The notes beneath the pieces were generated by a model. That model ran no database searches and was not told the DNA's origin. It saw nothing but the letters and a program-made list of their open reading frames with translations. Positions 47,067 through 57,908 of a stretch of 64,000 nt of DNA are shown here, piece after piece. Positions within the stretch are counted from its first letter, which is position 1; every line of letters begins with the position of its first letter. The stretch is from Marinobacter piscis (GTDB lineage Bacteria > Pseudomonadota > Gammaproteobacteria > Pseudomonadales > Oleiphilaceae), in NCBI RefSeq assembly GCF_007671655.1, contig NZ_VCGX01000004.1:1-64000 (forward strand), in the 5' to 3' direction. The translations under genes were made by a program, and so were the position numbers.

Positions 47067-48548
47067 TCAGAGCAGGACAACATCGTACTGCTCCTGGCTG
47101 TAGAACGGCTCGACCTGGAACCGGATGGTCTTGGCGATGAAGGTTTCAAGATCTGCTACATTGTCAGACTCTTCATCCAGAAGCCGGTCGACAACACTCT
47201 GGGAGGCCATCACCAGATAGCTTCCGGCCTCGTACACCCGGTTCACCCGCATAATTTCCCGAAAAATCTCGAAGCACACGGTTTCTGCGGTTTTCAGAAA
47301 ACCGCGGCCGTCGCAGATGGGGCAAGGGGCGCACAGAACCTGCCCCAGGCTCTCGGTGGTGCGCTTGCGGGTCATCTCCACCAGACCCAGTTCGGAGACG
47401 CCGGTGATCTTGGTTTTGGCGTGGTCGCGTTCGAGCATTTTTTCCAGCATGCGGTGCACCTGGCGTTTATGCTCGGCATCGTCCATGTCGATAAAGTCGA
47501 TGATGATAATGCCGCCCAGATTACGCAGGCGCAGCTGCCGGCTGATGGCCCGGGCCGCCTCCAGGTTGGTCTTGAAAATGGTTTCTTCAAGATTGCGGTG
47601 CCCCACAAAGGCGCCGGTATTGATATCAATGGTGGTCATGGCTTCGGTCTGATCAATGATCACGTAGCCACCGGATTTAAGTTGTACTTTGCGGCTCAGG
47701 GCTTTCTGGATTTCGTCCTCAACGGAGTAAAGGTCAAAGATTGGCCGCTCACCCGGATAATACTCCACCTTGCCGGTAAATTCCGTGACAAACTCTTCAA
47801 CAAACTCCATGACCCGCTGATAGCTCTCGCGGCTATCGATGCGCACCTTTTCGGTCTGGGGCCGGATAAGGTCGCGTATAGTGCGCACAAACAGGGGCAG
47901 ATCCTTGTACACCGCACTCTGCACCGGTGCTTTCTCAATCTGCTCATACAGGGAGTTGCTGAGGTGGTGCAGGTAGGTCATGTCGGCCTTCAGTTCTTCC
48001 GCCGTCGCACCCTCAGCCGCTGTGCGGATAATATAGCCGCCATTCACTTCCGGGTACTCTGCGGCCGCTTCTTCTACCAGATCTTTCAGGCGAGCGCGTT
48101 CGCCTTCGTCTTCAATTCTCTGGGAGATGCCCACATGGTTCACTTCCGGCATGAAGACCAGGTAGCGTGAGGGTATGGATAGCTGGGTGGTCAGCCGGGC
48201 GCCCTTGGTGCCGATAGGGTCTTTGGTGACCTGTACCACCAGTGACTGACCTTCCCGCAACAGGGTGCGGATATCGGGCACCGCCCGGGAGGTGTCCTCC
48301 GGCTCCGCCACGCTGATGCGACTGGAAATGACATCGGAGGCGTGAATAAAGGCCGCTCTTTCCAGGCCGATATCAATAAATGCAGCTTCCATGCCGGGAA
48401 GTACCCGCACCACTTTGCCTTTATAGATGTTTCCTACTATGCCTTTACGGCTGGCACGCTCAATATAGGCTTCCTGCAGCATGCCATTCTCAACCAGCGC
48501 AACCCGGGTTTCCACCGGTGTTACGTTGATCAGAATTTCTTCGCTCAT
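47067..48548 (-). CDS. rng: ribonuclease G
   Basis: Endoribonuclease that matures the 16S rRNA 5' end and takes part in mRNA decay. The 493 residues begin SEEILINVTPVETRVAL, with an S1 domain (about 35-120), the RNase E/G catalytic core including DFIDMDDAEHK near 345, and the zinc-link CAPCPICDGRG near 405. ATG 48548 is chosen because GGAGAG lies 6 nt upstream; it overlaps the maf stop by 4 nt. Confidence 0.96.
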   Translation of the reverse strand: MSEEILINVTPVETRVALVENGMLQEAYIERASRKGIVGNIYKGKVVRVLPGMEAAFIDIGLERAAFIHASDVISSRISVAEPEDTSRAVPDIRTLLREGQSLVVQVTKDPIGTKGARLTTQLSIPSRYLVFMPEVNHVGISQRIEDEGERARLKDLVEEAAAEYPEVNGGYIIRTAAEGATAEELKADMTYLHHLSNSLYEQIEKAPVQSAVYKDLPLFVRTIRDLIRPQTEKVRIDSRESYQRVMEFVEEFVTEFTGKVEYYPGERPIFDLYSVEDEIQKALSRKVQLKSGGYVIIDQTEAMTTIDINTGAFVGHRNLEETIFKTNLEAARAISRQLRLRNLGGIIIIDFIDMDDAEHKRQVHRMLEKMLERDHAKTKITGVSELGLVEMTRKRTTESLGQVLCAPCPICDGRGFLKTAETVCFEIFREIMRVNRVYEAGSYLVMASQSVVDRLLDEESDNVADLETFIAKTIRFQVEPFYSQEQYDVVLL

Positions 48549-49147
48549 GATTGGCTCTCCGGACGACTCGGCCAGTGCTTCCATACAATACAGCCGGCAT
48601 CGGCCAGCAAGGCGGCTGTTTCCTGCAAGGGCAGGCCTACTACAGCACTGTAACTCCCTTTGAGTTGCTTCACAAAGATACCACCCAGTCCCTGAATACC
48701 GTAACCACCGGCTTTGTCCATGGGTTCCCCTGTGGCCACATAGGCGGCAATCTCTTCTTCCGACAGGGAACGGAAGGTGACCTCGGTAAGCACCTGCATG
48801 GACTGGCAGCCCCCTTCTGCAGCCACCGCAATGGCGGTGATCACCTGGTGGGTCCGGCCTGACAGGCGGGCCAGCATGTCCCGGGCTTCAGCGGCATCGC
48901 CGGGCTTGCCCAGGATGGTCTGGTCCAGTATCACAGAGGTATCAGAGCCCAGCACCAGTTGTTGCGAATGCTCTGCGAAGACGGCCAGGGCCTTTTCCCG
49001 GGCCAGCCGTTCCACGTAGGCACCCGGCGGTTCGGATTCGCGGGGTGTTTCATCAATATGGGCCGGCTGTACGGTGAACGGGAGGCCCATACCGGCAAGC
49101 AGCTCCGAGCGCCGCGGTGAGGCCGAGGCGAGAATAATGGCGGTCAT
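48545..49147 (-). CDS. Maf-family nucleoside triphosphate pyrophosphatase
   Basis: House-cleaning pyrophosphatase of the Maf/YhdE type, acting on dTTP/UTP in characterised relatives. The 200 residues carry LASASPRRSELLAGMG at the N-terminus, the LVLGSDTSVILD catalytic Asp region near 66, and DKAGGYGIQG near 145. The stop overlaps the rng start (ATGA). It lies 2 bp after mreD, in the common mreD-maf-rng order. Confidence 0.94.
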   Translation of the reverse strand: MTAIILASASPRRSELLAGMGLPFTVQPAHIDETPRESEPPGAYVERLAREKALAVFAEHSQQLVLGSDTSVILDQTILGKPGDAAEARDMLARLSGRTHQVITAIAVAAEGGCQSMQVLTEVTFRSLSEEEIAAYVATGEPMDKAGGYGIQGLGGIFVKQLKGSYSAVVGLPLQETAALLADAGCIVWKHWPSRPESQS

Positions 49148-49149
49148 GG

Positions 49150-49626
49150 CTACCCCAGTTTCCGGTTAATATTGTCCAGTAGTGTGCAGAATACCGGCCA
49201 GATCAGGGCACTGGTGAGTGCGGGCCAGAGATAGCTGAACCCCGGGTCCTGGCCGCCAAGCATCTGTTTGATAAAGTTTACCAGCATCTGGTTGATGCCC
49301 AGCAACAGAAACACCATCAGACACTGCTGGGCCAGAGGGTGCATGCGTAAGCGTTGGTGAACACTGAGTACCAGAAAGGCAATCAGCGCCATGGCCATGG
49401 CATTCACGCCCAGCGGCGTGGCCTCCAGTACGTCAAGCAGCAAGCCCAGGCACCAGGCAGAAATAATGCCGAACCTTATCGGTGCCCGCAGTGTCCAGTA
49501 AAACACCACCAGCCCGACCCACTCGGGGCGGAACTCATACCAGCCCTGGGGAAACAGGGAAATACTCAGTACCAGTGCCGTAATGGCTGAGAGGATGAAC
49601 CCGGGGTATATCAGTACAGATAGCAT
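49150..49626 (-). CDS. mreD: rod-shape protein MreD
   Basis: Inner-membrane component of the elongasome. The 158 residues have about five hydrophobic segments and the MreD mark GLLLDVLEATPLGVNAMAMALIAF near 60-83. Its ATG shares one base with the mreC stop (TGATG), so the two are coupled. Confidence 0.94.
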   Translation of the reverse strand: MLSVLIYPGFILSAITALVLSISLFPQGWYEFRPEWVGLVVFYWTLRAPIRFGIISAWCLGLLLDVLEATPLGVNAMAMALIAFLVLSVHQRLRMHPLAQQCLMVFLLLGINQMLVNFIKQMLGGQDPGFSYLWPALTSALIWPVFCTLLDNINRKLG

Positions 49627-50474
49627 CAGTCCTGCTCCTCGGGGTTATCAGAGGAATTTTGCGGAAAAACAACCAGCAGCAGACGGCTCTGGTTAAGCTG
49701 AGCCTTTGGCCGGGCATGGATGGTTACAAACGGCTCACCCTGATCTTTGCTGACCTGGCTGACTTCGGCCACCGGATACCCTCTTGGAAAGCGTCCGGCA
49801 AGGCCGGAACTGACCAGCAAATCGCCTTCACGGATATCGGCGGTATCCGGTACGTGCATCAGGTCCAGGGTATCGGAACTGCCTGTTCCCAGCAGTACGG
49901 CCCGAAGTCCGTTGCGCACAACTTCCACCGGCACCCCGTGGCTGCTGTCGGACACCAGAAGCACGCGGGAGGTCAGCTGGCTGGTGCGCACCACCTGCCC
50001 CATCAGGCCGTGGGCATCCAGAACCGCCTGCCCCACTTCCAGGCCGTCACTGCTGCCTTTATTGATAATGACTTCGTGGGAATAAGGGTCCGGCGATACG
50101 CCCACCACCTCACTGACGATCACGCGGTCATCCAGTAACTCGGAGGAGTTCATGAGTCGGCGGAGTTCGTTATTCTCGGAGGCCAGGGAGGCGTATTTGA
50201 GCGCCCGGCGTTCGAGGATGAGCAGGCGGGCTTTGAGGTCTTCGTTCTCCTGCTTCAGATCGTCCTTTGTGGTGAAAAAGCCGGATGTCCAGTCGCGGAG
50301 CTGATAGGGCGCATTGCCCAGCCAGTAAACCGGCGTAAGGCCGGTAGCCAGAGCACTGCGCACGGGGGTTGCGCGATCAAACTGGTGATCGGCCACAATC
50401 AGTGCGACCGATACAAGAAAGACAATAAAAAGCTTGAGACCGGGCAATGGTCCCTGAGCAAAAATGGTTTTAAT
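49626..50474 (-). CDS. mreC: rod-shape protein MreC, probable ATT start
   Basis: Bitopic protein that activates the PBP2-RodA elongation complex. It has a transmembrane helix near the N-terminus, a coiled coil (about 75-105; ENEDLKARLLILERRALKYASLASENNELRR) and a periplasmic beta domain with GVSPDPYSHEVIINKGSSDGLEVGQAVL. The first canonical codon is TTG at 50447 (273 residues), but codons just upstream read IKTIFAQGPLPG, which resembles the usual MreC N-terminus. ATT at 50474 has GGAGGG about 7 nt before it and gives 282 residues. I place the start there; TTG 50447 is the alternative. Confidence 0.9.
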   Translation of the reverse strand: MKTIFAQGPLPGLKLFIVFLVSVALIVADHQFDRATPVRSALATGLTPVYWLGNAPYQLRDWTSGFFTTKDDLKQENEDLKARLLILERRALKYASLASENNELRRLMNSSELLDDRVIVSEVVGVSPDPYSHEVIINKGSSDGLEVGQAVLDAHGLMGQVVRTSQLTSRVLLVSDSSHGVPVEVVRNGLRAVLLGTGSSDTLDLMHVPDTADIREGDLLVSSGLAGRFPRGYPVAEVSQVSKDQGEPFVTIHARPKAQLNQSRLLLVVFPQNSSDNPEEQD

Positions 50475-50495
50475 GGCGATCCCTCCCCAAAAGGA

Positions 50496-51903
<1,408 letters not shown>

Positions 51904-52191
51904 GTGTCTATTTCCCGTGAAGACATAGAAAAAGTCGCTGTGCTTGCCCGTATCCGCGTAGACGATGCGCAGATATCGGCACTGGAGAGCGATCTGGGCA
52001 ATATCCTGAACCTTGTTGACGAGCTCAGCGCCGCCGATACAGAAAATATTGAGCCTCTGTCTCATCCTCTGGATGCCGTTCAGCGTTTACGTGCAGACGA
52101 GGTTACCGAGACCAACCGCAGGGAGGCCTTTCAGGCCATCGCTCCGGCCACAGAAGATGGCCTTTATCTCGTGCCTCGCGTTATTGAGTGA
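51904..52191 (+). CDS. gatC: Asp-tRNA(Asn)/Glu-tRNA(Gln) amidotransferase subunit C
   Basis: Small subunit that holds GatA and GatB together. The 95 residues begin [16 protein letters not shown] and contain [25 protein letters not shown] near 30-55, both characteristic. The start is GTG at 51904 with GGGAGG 6 nt upstream; an ATG at 51900 is out of frame. It opens the gatCAB operon. Confidence 0.96.
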   Translation: MSISREDIEKVAVLARIRVDDAQISALESDLGNILNLVDELSAADTENIEPLSHPLDAVQRLRADEVTETNRREAFQAIAPATEDGLYLVPRVIE

Positions 52192-52220
52192 TCTGTCGAA
52201 CCCCACCATCAGGATTGAAC

Positions 52221-53678
52221 ATGCATAACAAATCCGTAGCAGAGCTTTCCCGCGATCTGGAAAGCGGCAATGTCTCCAGCGTGGAGCTGACCCGCGATTT
52301 TCTTGACCGCATCAAGTCTGAAGACACTAAATACAACAGTTTTATTACCGTTTCTGAAGAGCAGGCGCTGGCCGATGCCAAGGCGGCAGATGAGCAGCGC
52401 GCCGCAGGCAATGCCACAGTGTGGACCGGTGTGCCCTTTGCCCATAAGGATCTTTTTTGCACCGAGGGCGTGGCCACAACTGCCGGTTCGAAAATGCTGG
52501 CGAATTTTGTGCCGCCTTACGATGGCACGGTAACCGCAAACTTCCGGCAGGCGGGCGCTGTGTGTCTGGGCAAGACCAACATGGATGAGTTCGCCATGGG
52601 CTCGTCTAACGAGTCCAGTTTTTTTGGTGCGGTCACCAACCCCTGGGGTCTGAGTAACGAGCAGAAGCGGGTGCCGGGTGGTTCATCGGGCGGCTCGGCG
52701 GCTGCGGTTGCCGCACGTCTGGTGCCGGCCGCGACCGCGACGGATACCGGCGGTTCTATCCGCCAGCCGGCAGCACTGTGTGGTATTACCGGGCTGAAGC
52801 CCACGTACGGGCGCGTATCCCGTTACGGGATCATTTCGTTTGCATCCAGCCTGGAGCAAGGCGGCACGATGGCGCGCACGGCCGAAGACAATGCGCTGAT
52901 GCTGAATATTATGGCGGGTTTTGATCCCAAGGATTCCACCTGCGTTGACCGGGCGGTGCCGGATTATACCGCAACGCTGAATGAGCCATTGAAGGGGCTG
53001 AAAATCGGTCTGCCGAAGGAGTATTTTTCGGATCAGCTGAGCCCTGCCATGGAAGAGCAGGTCCGCAACGCGGTGAAGGAGTACGAGGCACTCGGTGCTA
53101 CGGTTAAAGAGGTGTCTCTGCCCAATGCCCGGCTGGCGGTTGCGGCTTATTATGTGATTGCACCGGCTGAGGCTTCAGCCAACCTGGCCAGGTACGACGG
53201 TGTGCGTTTCGGCTATCGCTGTGAAAACCCGAAAGACCTCGACGATCTGTATACCCGAACCCGGGCGGAAGGGTTTGGTCCGGAGGTGAAGCGCCGCATC
53301 CTGGTAGGGACCTACGCGCTGTCCGCAGGCTATTACGACGCTTACTTCCTAAAGGCACAAAAGGTACGCCGCCTGATCCAGCAGGATTTCATCAACGCAT
53401 TCAAGGATGTGGATGTGCTGATGAGTCCGGTGTCACCCTCCCCGGCCTTTGTGCAGGGCGAAAAGTCCAGTGATCCGGTGAACATGTACCTGGAGGATAT
53501 TTTCACCATCGCCGCAAACCTGGCCGGCGTACCCGCCATGTCGGTGCCCGCAGGTTTTGTCGACGGCTTGCCCGTGGGCCTGCAGATTATCGGTGATTAT
53601 TTTGACGAAGCCCGCCTGCTGAATGCTGCGCATCAGTTCCAGCAGGTGACCGACTGGCACCAGGCGCTTCCCCGGTAA
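52221..53678 (+). CDS. gatA: Asp-tRNA(Asn)/Glu-tRNA(Gln) amidotransferase subunit A
   Basis: Amidase that releases ammonia from glutamine for the GatB kinase site. The 485 residues have the amidase signature [32 protein letters not shown] near 152-183, giving the Ser-cisSer-Lys triad with Lys in FAHKDLF near 80. ATG 52221 has AGGA upstream. The presence of GatCAB implies that Asn-tRNA and/or Gln-tRNA is made by transamidation here (established for the enzyme). Confidence 0.97.
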   Translation: MHNKSVAELSRDLESGNVSSVELTRDFLDRIKSEDTKYNSFITVSEEQALADAKAADEQRAAGNATVWTGVPFAHKDLFCTEGVATTAGSKMLANFVPPYDGTVTANFRQAGAVCLGKTNMDEFAMGSSNESSFFGAVTNPWGLSNEQKRVPGGSSGGSAAAVAARLVPAATATDTGGSIRQPAALCGITGLKPTYGRVSRYGIISFASSLEQGGTMARTAEDNALMLNIMAGFDPKDSTCVDRAVPDYTATLNEPLKGLKIGLPKEYFSDQLSPAMEEQVRNAVKEYEALGATVKEVSLPNARLAVAAYYVIAPAEASANLARYDGVRFGYRCENPKDLDDLYTRTRAEGFGPEVKRRILVGTYALSAGYYDAYFLKAQKVRRLIQQDFINAFKDVDVLMSPVSPSPAFVQGEKSSDPVNMYLEDIFTIAANLAGVPAMSVPAGFVDGLPVGLQIIGDYFDEARLLNAAHQFQQVTDWHQALPR

Positions 53679-53699
53679 GCCCGAATCAGGAGAACAGTT

Positions 53700-55151
53700 A
53701 TGCAGTGGGATATTGTGATCGGGCTGGAAATTCATGTTCAGCTTGCCACCAAAACCAAGATTTTTTCCGGCTCCAGCACCGCTTTTGGTGCCGGGCCCAA
53801 CACTCAGGCCAGCGCCATTGATCTGGCTATGCCCGGCACTCTGCCGGTGCCCAATGAGCAAGCGTTCCGCTACGCGGTGATGTTCGGTCTGGCGGTGGAC
53901 GCTGAGATTGGCCGGCGCTCTGTGTTCGACCATAAAAACTATTTTTACCCGGATCTGCCCAGGGGCTCTCAGATCACTCAGATGGATCACCCCATCGTAG
54001 GCCCGGGTTTTGTGGATGTGGATCTGGCGGATGGCCGTCGCAAGCGGGTGCGTATTCACCACGCGCACCTGGAAGAAGATGCCGGTAAGTCTTTGCATGA
54101 AGACTACCACGGCATGACCGGTATCGATCTGAACCGCGCCGGCACGCCACTGATTGAGGTGGTTACCGAGCCGGATATGACCAGCGCTGAAGAGGCGGTG
54201 GGCTTTGCCAGAAAACTGCACAGTCTGGTGACGTCTCTGGGTATCTGTGACGGCGACATGAGCCAGGGCTCGCTTCGCTTTGATGTGAACATTTCCCTCA
54301 AACCCAAGGGTTCGGACACGCTGGGCACCCGTACAGAAACCAAGAACCTGAACTCGTTCCGTTATATGGAGCAGGCCATCGCCCACGAGGTGGAGCGCCA
54401 GATGGACATTCTGGAAGATGGCGGCCAGGTGGTTCAGGAAACCCGTCTTTACAATGGTGAACGGGATGAGTCGCGTTCGATGCGCACCAAAGAGGAAGCC
54501 AACGATTACCGCTACTTCCCCTGCCCGGATCTGTTGCCGGTGGTGATCGATGACGCCTTTATTCAAAGCGCCCGGGATCTGTTGCCTGAGCTGCCGGATG
54601 ACCGTAAGGCACGATTTAAGGAGCAATACGGCCTTAACGATTACGATGCCGGTCTGCTGAGCGCAGACGCCCGGCTTGCGGCGTTCTTTGAGGAGACGGC
54701 AAAGCACGGTCAGGATGCCAAGCTTGCGGCTAACTGGGTGCTGGGCGAGTTTTCTGCCTGGCTGAATGCCGAAGACAAAACGGTCTCTGAGGCGCCGATA
54801 ACCGGTTTGCAGCTGGGGCAGTTGGTTGCTCGCATTGCGGATAATACTGTGTCGTCTTCCGGGGCCAAGAAGGTGTTTGAGGCGCTGTGGAATGGCGACA
54901 GTGATAATGCGGATGCGGTTATTGAGTCCCAGGGTCTGAAGCAGGTGTCGGATACGGGCGCGCTGGAGAAGATGGTGGATGATGTTCTGGCGGAGATGCC
55001 GGATCAGGTGGCTCAGTATCAGCAGGAGCAGGATCCCAAGAAGCAGAAGAAGATGTTGGGTGGCTTTATGGGGCCGTTGATGAAGGCCTCGAAGGGTCAG
55101 GGTAACCCGAAGCTGTTCAATGAGATTCTTGTTCGCAAGCTTGGGGGTTAA
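53700..55151 (+). CDS. gatB: Asp-tRNA(Asn)/Glu-tRNA(Gln) amidotransferase subunit B
   Basis: Kinase-like subunit that activates the misacylated tRNA and adds ammonia. The 483 residues begin [23 protein letters not shown] and include [17 protein letters not shown] near 80 and [22 protein letters not shown] sequence near 142 (here [12 protein letters not shown]). The C-terminal YqeY-like tail ends [20 protein letters not shown] precedes the ATG. Palindromic element F lies 37 bp past the stop. Confidence 0.97.
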   Translation: MQWDIVIGLEIHVQLATKTKIFSGSSTAFGAGPNTQASAIDLAMPGTLPVPNEQAFRYAVMFGLAVDAEIGRRSVFDHKNYFYPDLPRGSQITQMDHPIVGPGFVDVDLADGRRKRVRIHHAHLEEDAGKSLHEDYHGMTGIDLNRAGTPLIEVVTEPDMTSAEEAVGFARKLHSLVTSLGICDGDMSQGSLRFDVNISLKPKGSDTLGTRTETKNLNSFRYMEQAIAHEVERQMDILEDGGQVVQETRLYNGERDESRSMRTKEEANDYRYFPCPDLLPVVIDDAFIQSARDLLPELPDDRKARFKEQYGLNDYDAGLLSADARLAAFFEETAKHGQDAKLAANWVLGEFSAWLNAEDKTVSEAPITGLQLGQLVARIADNTVSSSGAKKVFEALWNGDSDNADAVIESQGLKQVSDTGALEKMVDDVLAEMPDQVAQYQQEQDPKKQKKMLGGFMGPLMKASKGQGNPKLFNEILVRKLGG

Positions 55152-55187
55152 TTAGCCTGGGCCCTGGCCTGCTGGCTTTGGAGTTCG

Positions 55188-55295
55188 GTGAGGCTGCCAC
55201 CCCCTTCCCAAAAACCGCTACGAGCACATCCATGTGCGCTTGGCTGCGGCCTTCCCTGGCCGCAGACATTTTTGGGAAGGGGGTGGCAGCCTCAC
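55188..55295 (-). repeat. variable-arm palindromic element, copy F
   Basis: Arms 55188-55214 and 55269-55295 are perfect reverse complements over 27 nt. The 54-nt core (55215-55268) has GCACATCCATGTGC and CTGCGGCC-TTCCCT-GGCCGCAG. It lies between convergent gatB and the LysR gene and could end transcription from both sides. Confidence 0.9.
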
Positions 55296-55387
55296 TCGAT
55301 TTAACTTTGGCAAGAGCTCGCTCTGCCCCCTCTCCATGCTCGCTCTCCATGCCCCTCTCCAAACACTGTATTTTCTTAAAAACCGTA

Positions 55388-56344
55388 TCAATCCTTATTT
55401 CCCGCCAACTCCTGAAACAACTGCTCAAACTGGGCAATGTTTTGCTGAACGTGGTTGATGAACGCTTTCATGGCGGGTGTGGGGTAACGGGCCTGGGGGT
55501 AGACAACACACCAGCTTCTGCGCAGTGGGAATCCAGGCATTTCGAGAGCCGTCAGGGTACCCAGTGCCAGTTCTGAGAGCACGCTCAGTTTGGGTACGAC
55601 CGCGACACCCAATCCTGCCAATACCGCATGTTTAACAGCATCGTTAGACCCCAGCTCCATTACCGGTTCCATTTTCAGGCGGTGTTGCTGGCAGTAGACT
55701 TCCAGTGCCAGGCGGCTGCCGGAGCCGGTTTCGCGGGTCAGCAGGTTGCTGTTGAGAAAGTCGTTTGGGCTGACGGTGGTTTGGTTCAGCAATGGGTGGC
55801 CGGCGGGGACGATGGGGATGAGTTCGTTATCCAGGAATGGCAGGGAGGTTAATGGCCGGCCCTGGGGGACCATGCCCATGATGACGAGGTCGTCGCTGTT
55901 GTTGTTCAGGCGTTCTACGGCGGTGGCCCGGTTAACGACGGCGACGGAGATGTTGACCTGTGGGTTCTGCTTCAGGAAGGGGCCCAGCAGGTAGGGTACG
56001 ACGTACTGGGCTGTGCTCACGGCCAGTAGTTTCAGGTCACCCGCTACCCTCCCCTCCAAGGCAGCCATGCGATTCTGCATATCAGCCAGTTCATGAAACA
56101 CGGAGCGTACGCAGGCGGCCATTTCTTCTCCGGCTGCGGTGCAGTAGAGTTTGCGTCCCACGTATTCAAACATGGGCATGTCCAGTGCCTGTTCCAGGTG
56201 TCGTACCTGGCTGCTGACGGCCGGTTGGGTCAGGCCCAGCAGTTCTCCTGCCTTGCTGTAGCTTTTCAGGTCGTAAACAGCTTTAAACACTTGCAACTGA
56301 CGGAAGGTCAGCCGGTTGGCCAGTTTCTGGATGCTCAGCGGCAT
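55388..56344 (-). CDS. pycR: LysR-family regulator beside the pyruvate carboxylase genes (PycR-like)
   Basis: LysR-type activator of 318 residues. The helix-turn-helix is near 13-60 (FRQLQVFKAVYDLKSYSKAGELLGLTQPAVSSQVRHLEQ), followed by the effector domain (about 95-300). It is divergent from pycA over 131 bp, the arrangement of pycR-pycA-pycB in Pseudomonas aeruginosa (established there), so autoregulation and control of pycAB are likely. CbbR/CysB-like regulators are other members of the family, but context favours PycR. Confidence 0.85.
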   Translation of the reverse strand: MPLSIQKLANRLTFRQLQVFKAVYDLKSYSKAGELLGLTQPAVSSQVRHLEQALDMPMFEYVGRKLYCTAAGEEMAACVRSVFHELADMQNRMAALEGRVAGDLKLLAVSTAQYVVPYLLGPFLKQNPQVNISVAVVNRATAVERLNNNSDDLVIMGMVPQGRPLTSLPFLDNELIPIVPAGHPLLNQTTVSPNDFLNSNLLTRETGSGSRLALEVYCQQHRLKMEPVMELGSNDAVKHAVLAGLGVAVVPKLSVLSELALGTLTALEMPGFPLRRSWCVVYPQARYPTPAMKAFINHVQQNIAQFEQLFQELAGNKD

Positions 56345-56361
56345 AACGCCTCCTGTCCGTC

Positions 56362-56374
56362 TATCTATAAGATA
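56362..56374. promoter_or_regulatory. candidate LysR-type operator (T-N11-A)
   Basis: TATCTATAAGATA is a 5-bp palindrome that fits the T-N11-A pattern of LysR-type boxes. It lies between the divergent regulator and pycA, 18 bp from the regulator start, in an AT-rich stretch. Confidence 0.45.
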
Positions 56375-56475
56375 TCAGTTATATACAAACGAAATAATAT
56401 CAATTTTTACTGATCAGGGATTCCCTTTATGCTTTTTTCAGCTTCATTCGGGACGACAACATGAGGATTTCTCCC

Positions 56476-57891
56476 ATGCTGAAGAAAGTGTTAATTGCCA
56501 ACCGCGGCGAGATTGCCGTGCGGATTGTGCGGGCCTGTGCTGAGCTGGGTATCCGTTCGGTGGCTATTTATACCGAGCCGGACAGGTACGGGCTTCATGT
56601 GAAACGGGCCGACGAAGCTTACAGTCTGGGCGAGGATCCTTTGGCCGGGTATCTGGATCCGGCGCGGATTGTGAGTCTGGCGTTGGAAACCGGGTGTGAT
56701 GCGATTCACCCGGGGTATGGTTTTTTGTCGGAAAATGACCGTATCGCGCAGCTTTGCGAGCAGCGGGGGCTGGCGTTTGTGGGGCCAAAATCCAGTGTGA
56801 TTCTCAAGATGGGGGACAAAACCCAGGCCAGGGACAGTATGCGCGCGGCCGGCGTCCCCGTTACCCCGGGCTCGGAAGGCAACCTGGAGAACCAGGACGA
56901 GGCTTTGCAACTGGCCGATGAGATTGGCTATCCGGTGATGCTTAAAGCGACGTCTGGTGGCGGTGGCCGGGGTATTCGCCGGTGCGATACGCCGGAGGAG
57001 TTGAAGAATCAGTATCCACGGGTGATTTCCGAGGCAACCAAGGCGTTTGGTTCGGCCGAGGTGTTTCTGGAGAAGTGCATTGTGAACCCGCGCCACATTG
57101 AGGTGCAGGTTCTGGCGGACAGCCAGGGCAATGCCATTCATCTATTCGAGCGGGACTGTTCTATTCAGCGCCGCAACCAGAAGCTGATCGAGATAGCTCC
57201 CAGCCCTCAGCTCACGCCGGAGCAACGGCAGTACATTGGCGGTCTGGCCGTCAAAGCTGCGGAAGCTGTGGGCTATGAGAATGCCGGTACCGTGGAGTTT
57301 CTGCTGTCCGGAAACGAGGTGTATTTCATGGAGATGAACACCCGGGTGCAGGTGGAGCATACGATCACCGAAGCCATTACCGGAATCGATATTGTGCAGG
57401 AGCAGCTGCGCATTGCCTCCGGCCTGCCCCTGAGCTACCGGCAGGAGGATGTGTCGTTCCGGGGTTACGCTCTGCAGTTCCGGATTAACGCGGAAGACCC
57501 GAAAAACGATTTTCTCCCCAGCTTTGGCCGTATCACCCATTACTACGCACCGGGCGGGCCGGGCGTGCGGGTGGATACCGCCATTTATACCGGTTATGAG
57601 ATTCCGCCCTACTACGACTCCATGTGTCTGAAGCTGGTGGTCTGGGCGCTGACCTGGGATGAAGTAATTGCCCGGGGTAAACGCGCTCTTGATGACATGC
57701 GCCTGCATGGTATTACCACCACCGCCAGTTATTACCAACAGATCCTGGAGCATCCGGATTTTCGCGCCGGCCGGTTTAATACCAGCTTTGTTCCTGATCA
57801 CCCGGAATTACTGAACTACTCCACCAAACGCCACCCCAGTGCCGTTGCACTGGCGATTGCCGCCACGATCGCAGCCCACACTGGCTGGTAA
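56476..57891 (+). CDS. pycA: pyruvate carboxylase subunit A (biotin carboxylase)
   Basis: ATP-dependent carboxylation of the biotin carried by PycB. The 471 residues begin LKKVLIANRGEIAVRIVRACAELG and carry the ATP-grasp segment KATSGGGGRGIRRC near 161 and the EMNTRVQVEHTITEAITGID signature near 286-305. ATG 56476 is chosen over one five codons earlier because GAGGA lies 8 nt before it. AccC of acetyl-CoA carboxylase is similar, but the neighbouring oxaloacetate decarboxylase-like gene fixes the assignment. Confidence 0.93.
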   Translation: MLKKVLIANRGEIAVRIVRACAELGIRSVAIYTEPDRYGLHVKRADEAYSLGEDPLAGYLDPARIVSLALETGCDAIHPGYGFLSENDRIAQLCEQRGLAFVGPKSSVILKMGDKTQARDSMRAAGVPVTPGSEGNLENQDEALQLADEIGYPVMLKATSGGGGRGIRRCDTPEELKNQYPRVISEATKAFGSAEVFLEKCIVNPRHIEVQVLADSQGNAIHLFERDCSIQRRNQKLIEIAPSPQLTPEQRQYIGGLAVKAAEAVGYENAGTVEFLLSGNEVYFMEMNTRVQVEHTITEAITGIDIVQEQLRIASGLPLSYRQEDVSFRGYALQFRINAEDPKNDFLPSFGRITHYYAPGGPGVRVDTAIYTGYEIPPYYDSMCLKLVVWALTWDEVIARGKRALDDMRLHGITTTASYYQQILEHPDFRAGRFNTSFVPDHPELLNYSTKRHPSAVALAIAATIAAHTGW

Positions 57892-57908
57892 TCCAAAGGA
57901 GACCGAAC

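Noticed and set aside
53433..54707. Long open frame on the strand opposite gatA/gatB
   Set aside because: It is a codon-bias shadow of two intact genes. Similar shadows lie opposite pilC, the DUF1329 gene and zapE; none has a ribosome site or recognisable domain.
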